NCBI RefSeq assembly: GCF_001660705.2
Contig: NZ_LYBV02000009.1
Span: 1-64,000 of the forward strand
Length of the DNA stretch: 64,000 bases
Source of the DNA: Saccharicrinis aurantiacus
Lineage (GTDB): Bacteria; Bacteroidota; Bacteroidia; Bacteroidales; Marinilabiliaceae
Direction of reading: 5' to 3'
Below are positions 57,138-64,000 of the stretch, piece by piece. Under the pieces are notes generated by a model, which saw nothing but the letters and a program-made list of their open reading frames with translations, was not told where the DNA came from and searched no databases. How positions within the stretch are numbered: the stretch's first letter is position 1; the number at the start of each line of letters is the position of its first letter. The position numbers and the translations under genes were made by a program.

Positions 57138-59450
57138 TTGAGAAGTTTTAGAGTTTATATTGTTTTAGTCTCAGTTTTAATTTTAGTTGGATGTAAATCT
57201 ACACGAAATGTACCTGATGGATCTTACTTGTTAACTAAAGTAGAGGTTAAAAATACGGCAAAGGGTATTTCCAAGGATGCTTATAAACCATTTATTAAGC
57301 AGCACTCTAATGTAACAATTTTAGGAGGACTTAAATTTCACTTGTGGTTGTATAATTTAGCAGGGAAGGATTCTTCAAAGTGGATTAACAAAAAATTAAA
57401 GTCTTCTGGTGAAGCTCCTGTTGTATACGATAGTTTTTTAGCAGATCAAACTACTGATCAGTTATCTATTTATATGCGTAATAAAGGGTATTATCATTCA
57501 GTAGTAGTTGACAGTGTTAAAAAGAAACGCGCTAAAAAGCTAAAGGTTATTTACGATATAAATGCAGGCGAACAATTTAAGGTAAATGATTTTGCAGTTC
57601 AAAGCAACGATGCTGAGATTGAAGCCTTGGTGCAATCAGATTCGCTAAACAGTTTGCTTAAGAATGGGTCGCCTTTTGATGTGACATTGCACGATGCTGA
57701 AAGGGATCGAATTACAAAATATTTGCAAGAGAATGGTTATTATGGTTTTTCTAAGGAAGCCATCCATTTTAAGGTAGATACAACTTTGGGTAACTATTTA
57801 GTAAACGATTCCTTAGTTATCAGTAAAGCGCGCTTAGAAATAACAAATGGTGAGGATTCTCTCTATAATCATCCAACCTATAATATAAAAGATGTTTATT
57901 TCAGACTAGGAGTTGATCCTAAGAAAGTAGTTAAAGATCAAAATGAATATTTTGCAGGCTTTGATACTCTACAATACAAAGGGCTTTACTTTCTGCATGA
58001 TGGTGAAATGAATGTGAAACCTGAAGTTATTTACAATTCCAATTACATAATTCCAGGACAAACTTATCAAGCCAGCTTGGTAAAAAGAACCCATAGTTTA
58101 CTATCAAGTCTACGTATTTATAGATTTATTAATGTGAGCTTTCAGGAGGTTCAGGCTCCGGATACTGCGAAAGGTGATGTTAAGTGGTTGCAATGTAATG
58201 TGCAATTAGTGCCAGCCAAGCCACAATCGTATGCTGTGGAAATAGAAGGAATAAATTCATCGGGTAACCTTGGAGCTGGGGGGAATATTAAGTATCAAAA
58301 CAAAAATATTTTTAAGGGGGCTGAAGAGCTTAATGTTAATTTTGGTGCTTCAGCTCAAAATCAACAAACAAGGGAAAAAGAAGGGTTTAATACAGTTGAA
58401 GTACGTGCTGAAACGCGTATTATTTTCCCTAAATTTTGGATGCCATTTAAAGTTTCAAGTTTTAGGAAACGTTATAACCCTAAAACATCTCTTTCTGCCT
58501 CTTATAATTATCAGCGCAGACCAGATTATACTAGAACTATCGCCAATGCACGAATTGGTTACCTTTGGAAGGGAAATAAGTATGTTTCTCATTCGTTTAC
58601 GCCATTCGGGCTTAATTATGTGGTAATTCCTCCAGAATCATTACATCCCGATTTTTGGGATCAAATTAAGGATACTTATTTGCAGTACTCTTATCAAGAT
58701 CACTTAATAGGAGGATTATCTTATTCAATCGTTTATAATGAGCAACAAGTAGGTGTCCGTAAAAACTTTTTATACGCGAACTTTAATTTTAGCGAAGGTG
58801 GAAATATATTTGACTTAGTAGCGCATTCATTCTTAAATAAAGAAGAGGAGGGATATTACGAAGTCTTAGGAATTCGTTATGCTCAGTTCATTAAAGGAGA
58901 TATCGATTTGCGCTACCATCAATACGTAAATTCTGTAAATAGTATAGCTTACCGAATGTTTATAGGTGTTGGTTTTCCATATGGTAATTTAAATGTATTG
59001 CCGTTTGAAGAGCGTTATTTTTCGGGAGGGGCAAATAGTATTAGAGCATGGCCTGTTCGCGGTTTAGGGCCTGGTTCATTTAGTTCTGATAGTTTGAGTT
59101 TTTACAATCAGGTTGGTGATATTAAAATAGAGTTTAATATTGAGCATCGTTTTAAATTAATTGGTGCTCTTGAAGGGGCTGTTTTTTTAGATGTGGGTAA
59201 CGTTTATAACCTTCGAGAAGAAGAGAGTCAACCAGGAGGTAAGTTTGCATTTAACAGTTTTGTTGAAAAGTTAGCTGTTGGTACAGGGTTAGGAGCAAGA
59301 TTTGATATGAAATATTTTGTTTTTCGTTTGGATATGGGAGTAAAATTAAAAGACCCTGTTTTACCCAAAGGCGAGAGATGGATTCCTGCTAATCGGGCCT
59401 TTGTTTGGGATGATTTAGCTTTTAATTTTGCAATAGGTTATCCTTTTTAA
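57138..59450 (+). CDS. tamL: TamL-like lipoprotein of the BamA/TamA family
   Basis: A 770-residue outer-membrane protein. The start is TTG, forced by a stop codon two codons upstream and supported by a signal peptide that begins here and ends in the lipobox LVGC; no ATG lies close by. POTRA-like repeats occupy about residues 30-370 (KLKVIYDINAGEQFKVNDF, for example), and the rest forms the 16-strand Omp85 barrel with an RAWPVRGLGPGSF lid-lock motif and terminal Phe. The lipobox distinguishes TamL from BamA. It presumably helps insert or transport envelope components with a TamB partner encoded elsewhere. Confidence 0.88.
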   Translation: MRSFRVYIVLVSVLILVGCKSTRNVPDGSYLLTKVEVKNTAKGISKDAYKPFIKQHSNVTILGGLKFHLWLYNLAGKDSSKWINKKLKSSGEAPVVYDSFLADQTTDQLSIYMRNKGYYHSVVVDSVKKKRAKKLKVIYDINAGEQFKVNDFAVQSNDAEIEALVQSDSLNSLLKNGSPFDVTLHDAERDRITKYLQENGYYGFSKEAIHFKVDTTLGNYLVNDSLVISKARLEITNGEDSLYNHPTYNIKDVYFRLGVDPKKVVKDQNEYFAGFDTLQYKGLYFLHDGEMNVKPEVIYNSNYIIPGQTYQASLVKRTHSLLSSLRIYRFINVSFQEVQAPDTAKGDVKWLQCNVQLVPAKPQSYAVEIEGINSSGNLGAGGNIKYQNKNIFKGAEELNVNFGASAQNQQTREKEGFNTVEVRAETRIIFPKFWMPFKVSSFRKRYNPKTSLSASYNYQRRPDYTRTIANARIGYLWKGNKYVSHSFTPFGLNYVVIPPESLHPDFWDQIKDTYLQYSYQDHLIGGLSYSIVYNEQQVGVRKNFLYANFNFSEGGNIFDLVAHSFLNKEEEGYYEVLGIRYAQFIKGDIDLRYHQYVNSVNSIAYRMFIGVGFPYGNLNVLPFEERYFSGGANSIRAWPVRGLGPGSFSSDSLSFYNQVGDIKIEFNIEHRFKLIGALEGAVFLDVGNVYNLREEESQPGGKFAFNSFVEKLAVGTGLGARFDMKYFVFRLDMGVKLKDPVLPKGERWIPANRAFVWDDLAFNFAIGYPF

Positions 59451-59536
59451 ACTAAATATTGCTGCGTATTATGTTTTCTGCTATAAAGCATCGTGTATTT
59501 TAATTATAATTAATATACAGTTTCTTAATAATTTTG

Positions 59537-59544
59537 TACTTTTG
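59537..59544 (+). promoter_or_regulatory. Candidate -7 box for fba
   Basis: TACTTTTG followed by CGC, a match to TAnnTTTG, about 160 bp before the fba ATG. No clear -33 element. The leader would be unusually long. Confidence 0.4.
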
Positions 59545-59705
59545 CGCAACAAATATGATTTCTGTCAGTTTTGTCCGTTTATTAATTCATAAACAGAGTA
59601 TTGCTTATCAGAAATTATAGGTAAGAAGAAAATAAGTTAATTAATATATGTTGCCTGTTGCATATTTAACAGGAAGGTCTCTAAATTATTATAAATAAAG
59701 ACACG

Positions 59706-60782
59706 ATGAAAAAAGTTTTAGATGTAGTAAAACCAGGTGTTGTTACTGGTGATGATGTACAAAAGTTATTTCAAGTAGCAAAAGAAAACGGTTTTGCAAT
59801 TCCAGCAGTAAACGTTGTTGGTACTGATTCAATTAACGGTGTTTTAGAAGCTGCTAAAGTAGTTAACTCTCCAGTTATCATTCAGCTTTCAAACGGTGGT
59901 GCTGCTTTCTGTGCAGGTAAAGGTATTGGTCTTGCAGGTCAAGAAGCTCAAATTTTAGGTGCTGTAGCTGCTGCTAAGCATGTACATATTATGGCTGAAG
60001 CTTATGGTGTGCCAGTGATTCTTCATACTGACCACGCTGCTAAAAAATTATTACCTTGGATCGACGGATTATTAGATGCTGGTGAAAAGCATTTCGAAGA
60101 AACAGGTAAGCCATTATTTTCTTCTCATATGTTAGACCTTTCTGAGGAGCCTTTAGAAGAAAACTTAGCAACTTGTAAAGCTTATTTCGAAAGAATGAAC
60201 AAAATCGGTATGACTATCGAGATTGAATTAGGTATTACAGGAGGTGAAGAAGATGGTGTTGATAACTCTGATGTTGACAACGCTTTACTTTATACTCAAC
60301 CAGAAGAAGTAAACCAATCTTACGAAGTATTAAAAGAAGTTGGTCCTAACTTCACAATTGCGGCTTCTTTCGGTAATGTACACGGTGTATATAAGCCAGG
60401 TAACGTTGTTCTTACTCCAAAAATTCTTGATAACTCTCAAAAATTCATCGAGGAGAAGCATGGTTTATCTTCAAACCCAGTAAACTTTGTATTCCATGGT
60501 GGATCAGGTTCTACTTTAGAAGAAATCCGCGAAGCTATCGGTTATGGTGTTGTTAAAATGAACATCGATACAGATACACAATGGGCTACTTGGGATGGTA
60601 TCCGCGTATTCGAAGCTGAAAACCGTGAGTACTTACAAGCTCAAATTGGTAACCCAGATGGTGACGATAAGCCAAACAAAAAATATTACGATCCACGTGT
60701 ATGGTTAAGAAAAGGTCAAGTTTCTTTAGTTGAAAGATTAAAAGTTGCTTACAGCGATCTTAACTGTATTGACGTACTATAA
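59706..60782 (+). CDS. fba: Class II fructose-bisphosphate aldolase
   Basis: A 358-residue zinc aldolase of glycolysis and gluconeogenesis, splitting fructose 1,6-bisphosphate. The zinc ligands lie in HTDHAAKKLLPW, NVHGVYKPG and FHGGSGST, and EIELGITGGEEDGV carries the class II Glu region. Codon use is strongly biased compared with its neighbours, as expected of a highly expressed glycolytic gene. It is followed by a terminator and is separate from the NSS symporter gene. Confidence 0.97.
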   Translation: MKKVLDVVKPGVVTGDDVQKLFQVAKENGFAIPAVNVVGTDSINGVLEAAKVVNSPVIIQLSNGGAAFCAGKGIGLAGQEAQILGAVAAAKHVHIMAEAYGVPVILHTDHAAKKLLPWIDGLLDAGEKHFEETGKPLFSSHMLDLSEEPLEENLATCKAYFERMNKIGMTIEIELGITGGEEDGVDNSDVDNALLYTQPEEVNQSYEVLKEVGPNFTIAASFGNVHGVYKPGNVVLTPKILDNSQKFIEEKHGLSSNPVNFVFHGGSGSTLEEIREAIGYGVVKMNIDTDTQWATWDGIRVFEAENREYLQAQIGNPDGDDKPNKKYYDPRVWLRKGQVSLVERLKVAYSDLNCIDVL

Positions 60783-60805
60783 GTTAAATAGTACAAAATA
60801 ACTTT

Positions 60806-60843
60806 AAAGCCCTCACCATTTTTGGTGGGGGCTTTCTTTTTTC
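60806..60843 (+). terminator. Terminator of fba
   Basis: AAAGCCCTCACCA pairs with TGGTGGGGGCTTT (one GU pair) around a 4-nt loop, followed by a T-rich tail. Confidence 0.88.
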
Positions 60844-60879
60844 AATATATTTGCACTTTGTAAACATTATTAATTCATT

Positions 60880-62196
60880 ATGGCTCATAGTAATAGAGAT
60901 GGATTCTCAAGTAAGTTTGGTGTAATAGCAGCGGCGGCAGGTTCGGCAGTAGGTTTAGGTAATATTTGGCGTTTCCCATATGTTGTTGGAGAAAATGGCG
61001 GAGGGGCCTTTTTGTTATTGTATTTATTTTTTATTGTACTTATTGGAATTCCAGTAATGCTATCTGAGTTAATGATTGGGCGAAAAGCACAGGTGAATGC
61101 ATTTAGGGCTTTTCCATCCTTAGCCCCCAAAGCTCCTTTTTTTAAAATTGTCGGTATTATGGGGGTTGCAGCAGCTTTCTTAATATTGTCATTTTATGGA
61201 GTGGTTGCTGGTTGGACTGTTGAGTATATATGGCTTGCAGTAACTAATCAATTAGCAGGGCAGAGTAATGCAGAGCTCAAAGTTTTATTCGATACATTCT
61301 CAGGGTCTACTATTCAGCCAATTTTTTACCTTGTTGTTTTCATGGCAATGACCGCATTTATTGTGCGTGGAGGTATTCAAAACGGAATTGAAAAATATAC
61401 TAAGGTGCTAATGCCTTTGTTGTTTGTAATTATAGTTGTTCTTTGTTTAAGGGCTGTTACCTTAGATGGGGCAATGGTTGGTATTGAATTTTTATTTAAG
61501 CCCGATTTTAGTAAGATTACTGGTGATGTAATTCTAAGTGCACTTGGGCAAGCTTTCTTCTCGTTAAGTATTGGTATGGGTGTTATTGCAACTTACGGAT
61601 CTTACATTTCAAAAAAAGAAAATTTATTGAATACTGCAGTGTCTGTTTCTTTTGCTGATACATTAATTGCAATCTTATCGGGGGTGGCTATTTTTCCAGC
61701 GGTGTTTGCTTTTGGTATTGAGCCGGGTGAAGGCCCAGGTTTGGTGTTTGTAGTTTTGCCACAAGTTTTTAGTCAAATGATGGGCGGATATGTTTTTGCT
61801 GTAGCCTTTTTTATATTGCTATTAATTGCTGCCTTAACTTCATCGGTTTCGTTACTTGAGGTAGTAGTTGCTTATTTTTCTGAGGAATTAAAGCTTGAGC
61901 GTAAAAAAGCAACAGTTTTAGCTGCTGTTTCTATTACGGTTTTAGGCGTGTTTTGTGTGGTGTCACCAAAGTTATTTGATCTTTTTGAATGGACATCCTC
62001 TAATTTGCTGTTGCCTTTCGGAGGTCTTTTAATAGCAATTTTTGTTGGTTGGGTTTTAGATAAGGAAGTTGTAAGAGCAGAGTTAGAGAGTCACGGTAAA
62101 AAGGTGGCTATATTTAAAGTTATAATGCTTATTGTAAAATACATTGCTCCAGTAGCAGTAGCTATTGTTTTATTGCAAAGCTTAGGTGTCTTTTAA
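60880..62196 (+). CDS. NSS-family sodium-dependent transporter
   Basis: A 438-residue sodium symporter of the SNF/NSS (LeuT-fold) family. The first helix carries the hallmark GSAVGLGNIWRFPYVVGENGGGAFLL, which forms the two Na+ sites and the substrate cradle; about 11 helices follow. Related bacterial proteins import amino acids such as tryptophan, tyrosine or alanine, but the substrate cannot be read here. It starts 36 bp past the fba terminator. Confidence 0.92.
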   Translation: MAHSNRDGFSSKFGVIAAAAGSAVGLGNIWRFPYVVGENGGGAFLLLYLFFIVLIGIPVMLSELMIGRKAQVNAFRAFPSLAPKAPFFKIVGIMGVAAAFLILSFYGVVAGWTVEYIWLAVTNQLAGQSNAELKVLFDTFSGSTIQPIFYLVVFMAMTAFIVRGGIQNGIEKYTKVLMPLLFVIIVVLCLRAVTLDGAMVGIEFLFKPDFSKITGDVILSALGQAFFSLSIGMGVIATYGSYISKKENLLNTAVSVSFADTLIAILSGVAIFPAVFAFGIEPGEGPGLVFVVLPQVFSQMMGGYVFAVAFFILLLIAALTSSVSLLEVVVAYFSEELKLERKKATVLAAVSITVLGVFCVVSPKLFDLFEWTSSNLLLPFGGLLIAIFVGWVLDKEVVRAELESHGKKVAIFKVIMLIVKYIAPVAVAIVLLQSLGVF

Positions 62197-62284
62197 AATA
62201 CAAATTTGCTTTTTCTAGTAATGTTCTTATTTTTATAAGAGCTAATAAACTAGAAGTTTAATGGTGGCGTTATTGTTTTAATAA

Positions 62285-62316
62285 TTGAAGTTCGCTTTAT
62301 AAAAAAGGTGTCTTTG
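62285..62316 (+). promoter_or_regulatory. Candidate promoter of HHH protein gene
   Basis: A TTG and a TGTCTTTG (one mismatch to TAnnTTTG) are separated by 21 bp; the start codon lies 54 bp downstream. Confidence 0.35.
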
Positions 62317-62369
62317 CTTATTAAAATGATAGCGCTTACTTTTTTTAAGCTCTCGTTAAAACCTAATCT

Positions 62370-63212
62370 ATGTTTGATAAACTGCTTTTATATACCCGGT
62401 CGCAACAAAGGGGTATTATAGTTCTTGTGGGTCTTATTATTATACTATTGATAGTAAGGGGTCTTTTGCCATCATATTTCGAATTTATTTACAAAAAAGA
62501 AGTAACTGAATACGAAAGGTACTTCATTGCGCTTAATGATTCGCTTAATGATTCGCTTAAGGAACAGCGCGATCGACCTCTACAATTGTTTAGTTTTGAT
62601 CCTAACCTTATTTCTAAGGAGGACTTAATGAAATTGGGTTTTAATTCATATCAAACCAAAAATCTTTTATCTTATCGTAAAGCAGGTGGTAGTTTCAAAA
62701 AAACAACTGACCTAAAAAAGATTTATGGTGTTGATAGTACTCTGTATAATAAAATTTCACCTTATGTTAGGATAGTGCAGGCCCCTAAAGTTGAGACTAA
62801 GTTTATACCTAATAAGAAAAGTAAGCTAAATATTAATAAGGCAACTTACAGTGATCTTGTTAAGGTAAATGACCTTGGTTCAAAATTGGCATCTCGTATA
62901 ATTAATTTTCGTAAAGCCCTTGGTGGTTTTTATGATATGAAACAGATTGATGAGGTTTATGGAATTAATAAACAGCTTTGCGTGGCGATTAAAGTTGAGT
63001 TTTATGCTTCGCAGAAAGATATACGTAAAATAGACTTGTCTGAGTATAATATAACCATGTTAGCCAAGCATGCATATCTCAACAGAAAACAAGCAGAAAA
63101 AGTATTGAAATTGTACGAAAAATATAAGGATAGTGGCGAAATATCTGAATTTTATAAACAATTGACAGGAAGTGGGTTGGGTAAAATAATTCCTTATATA
63201 GTAGCTTGGTAG
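62370..63212 (+). CDS. Membrane-anchored helix-hairpin-helix protein
   Basis: A 280-residue protein with one N-terminal helix (about 15-34) followed by ComEA-like helix-hairpin-helix domains: residues about 80-135 (LGFNSYQTKNLLSYRKAGGSF) and 150-210 (LNINKATYSDLVKVNDLGSKLASRIINFRKALGGF), with a weaker third at the end. ComEA binds double-stranded DNA during uptake; here the anchor would hold the DNA-binding part on the periplasmic side. Its role in DNA uptake is inference, since no other competence genes are in the window. Confidence 0.8.
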   Translation: MFDKLLLYTRSQQRGIIVLVGLIIILLIVRGLLPSYFEFIYKKEVTEYERYFIALNDSLNDSLKEQRDRPLQLFSFDPNLISKEDLMKLGFNSYQTKNLLSYRKAGGSFKKTTDLKKIYGVDSTLYNKISPYVRIVQAPKVETKFIPNKKSKLNINKATYSDLVKVNDLGSKLASRIINFRKALGGFYDMKQIDEVYGINKQLCVAIKVEFYASQKDIRKIDLSEYNITMLAKHAYLNRKQAEKVLKLYEKYKDSGEISEFYKQLTGSGLGKIIPYIVAW

Positions 63213-63281
63213 TATGTTGTGAATTAGTGCATTATGATTAGGTTTGTTAAGTTTAGATGTAAAAAGAATTCGTAAAGTTTG

Positions 63282-63309
63282 TTGACGTGAAAAAACTTTG
63301 CTTTCTTTG
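63282..63309 (+). promoter_or_regulatory. Candidate promoter of rpsU
   Basis: TTG and TTTCTTTG separated by 17 bp, about 107 bp before the rpsU ATG. The -7 box differs from TAnnTTTG at the second base and the spacer is 2 bp short, so this is tentative. Confidence 0.3.
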
Positions 63310-63403
63310 CACCTGCAAATAATCAACAAATGTACTGTTATGTACTCGGAAGTTTCTGATTATTTGAGATTTAAGTAATAAAATTTAGAGAAAATAAAAA
63401 ATC

Positions 63404-63410
63404 AAAGGAG
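63404..63410 (+). promoter_or_regulatory. Strong Shine-Dalgarno sequence of rpsU
   Basis: AAAGGAG lies 6 bp before the rpsU ATG, complementary to the 3' end of 16S rRNA. No other start inspected in this window has one; most are preceded by A-rich sequence. This is expected if rpsU is specifically translated by ribosomes lacking bS21. Confidence 0.8.
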
Positions 63411-63416
63411 ATAGTT

Positions 63417-63608
63417 ATGATTGTTATTCCAATTAAAGAAGGCGAAAACATCGAGAGAGCATTAAAAAAATTCAAAAGAAAATTTGAGAAAACTGGAGCG
63501 ATGAGATCTTTGCGTTCACGTCAAGCTTTCACTAAACCTTCTGTTAAAAGAAGAGAAGAGGTTAAAAAAGCTATTTACATACAGCAATTACAACAAAACG
63601 AGGATTAA
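63417..63608 (+). CDS. rpsU: Ribosomal protein bS21
   Basis: A 63-residue basic protein: MIVIPIKEGENIERALKKF then a Lys/Arg-rich helix with SLRSRQAF and VKRREEVKKA. In Bacteroidota bS21, together with bS18 and bS6, covers the anti-Shine-Dalgarno sequence of 16S rRNA, so most mRNAs initiate without it. The strong Shine-Dalgarno before rpsU itself fits the autogenous model reported for Flavobacterium johnsoniae, in which ribosomes short of bS21 expose the sequence and translate rpsU. It precedes a tyrosine recombinase gene by 71 bp. Confidence 0.95.
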   Translation: MIVIPIKEGENIERALKKFKRKFEKTGAMRSLRSRQAFTKPSVKRREEVKKAIYIQQLQQNED

Positions 63609-63618
63609 ATTAAATTCT

Positions 63619-63678
63619 TAAGGTCAATAGTGTAAAATTTGTTATATTCGTTTAAACGAATAGCTCCAATTGACCTTA
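63619..63678. repeat. Nested palindromes between rpsU and recombinase
   Basis: TAAGGTCAAT and ATTGACCTTA are perfect 10-bp inverted arms 40 bp apart. Inside lies the perfect 18-bp palindrome TATTCGTTTAAACGAATA (63645-63662). The outer arm ends one base before the recombinase ATG. In RNA this would fold as two stacked hairpins; as DNA the inner part is a typical protein-binding dyad. Confidence 0.65.
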
Positions 63679-63679
63679 C

Positions 63680-64000
63680 ATGATTTTAATAGAATCTTTT
63701 ATAAAATATTTAGAGTTCGAGAAGCGCAGTTCTGAACATACAATTGCTTCATATAGCTGTGATCTCGAACAATTTATTCTTTTTGCTAAGCAGAAAGATG
63801 TAACTCATGTGTCTGATGTCAATCGCAAACTAGTTCGTAGTTGGGTTGTTTATTTGGTAGGTGAGGGTATGGCACCGAAAAGTGTAGGTCGTAAAATAAC
63901 ATCACTTAAATCATACTTCAATTATCTTATGCGTGAAGGATTTGTCGAAATTAATCCGGCAAAAGACATAAGTACTCCAAAAATTCCAAAAAAAATTCCA
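63680..64000 (+). CDS. Tyrosine recombinase, partial (XerC/XerD-like)
   Basis: The first 107 codons of a gene cut by the window end. It encodes a SAM-like core-binding domain: FIKYLEFEKRSSEHTIASYSCDLEQFILFA, then SVGRKITSLKSYFNYLMREG and NPAKDISTPK, the standard N-terminal half of XerC/XerD recombinases. The catalytic Arg-His-Arg-Tyr half lies beyond the window. By position next to rpsU, this is probably the chromosomal Xer enzyme of Bacteroidota. The nested palindromes reach to its start codon. Confidence 0.85.
   Translation, partial: MILIESFIKYLEFEKRSSEHTIASYSCDLEQFILFAKQKDVTHVSDVNRKLVRSWVVYLVGEGMAPKSVGRKITSLKSYFNYLMREGFVEINPAKDISTPKIPKKIP

Overview
The window looks like a chromosomal segment of a marine, facultatively anaerobic member of the Bacteroidota, probably close to the Marinilabiliales/Bacteroidales. 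The reasons are the fused lpxC/fabZ gene, TAnnTTTG-type promoter boxes, A-rich start regions without Shine-Dalgarno sequences (rpsU is the one clear exception), a TamL-like lipoprotein BamA homologue, an NrfHA ammonifying nitrite reductase, and several sodium-coupled systems (NhaD, an NSS symporter, a YuiF-type carrier). The species assignment is inference. No rRNA, tRNA, CRISPR array, prophage or intact insertion sequence was found.

Layout. 0-5 kb: a lipoprotein, a J-domain/KTSC protein and a convergent nhaD-trkH ion-homeostasis pair. 4.6-6.7 kb: an accessory stretch with one orphan membrane protein and gene-poor DNA rich in palindromes. 6.7-12.1 kb: leuS, a 42-bp minisatellite and nrfHA. 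12.4-18.1 kb: dapB, two signal peptidase I paralogues (the second lacks the catalytic lysine), a LapA-like protein and WbqC, facing a NlpC/P60-Nudix pair. 18.2-24.5 kb: a PgpH-type HD protein, a chemoreceptor divergent from a sugar-binding lipoprotein, and a MORN-like protein. 24.8-33.4 kb: rnr, metA, gcvH, then rimP-nusA-infB on the minus strand with a recognisable promoter and leader hairpin. 33.6-38.6 kb: an HD phosphohydrolase and the lipid A genes lpxD, lpxC/fabZ and lpxA. 38.7-41.4 kb: sodB, nitroreductase, a CarboxypepD_reg-like protein and folE. 41.8-48.6 kb: a BlaI repressor with an M56/M23 sensor protease, groSL, and an ECF sigma/anti-sigma/outer-membrane cassette. 48.8-56.9 kb: lipoproteins, small cytosolic proteins, ThrE and YuiF transporters, a cupin and an SpoU methyltransferase. 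57.1-64.0 kb: tamL, fba, an NSS symporter, a helix-hairpin-helix protein, rpsU and the start of a tyrosine recombinase that runs off the window.

Most of the content is housekeeping or envelope biogenesis. The most informative signals are regulatory. The rpsU gene has a strong Shine-Dalgarno sequence in a genome that otherwise avoids them, and nested palindromes sit between rpsU and the recombinase. Two perfect BlaI-type dyads flank and fill a canonical promoter in front of a repressor paired with an M56 protease that carries an ExbD-like and an M23 domain. A near-perfect dyad lies upstream of nrfH, and a terminator-like hairpin lies in the rimP leader. Several intergenic regions carry degenerate palindromic repeats, including a roughly 170-bp inverted repeat before leuS.
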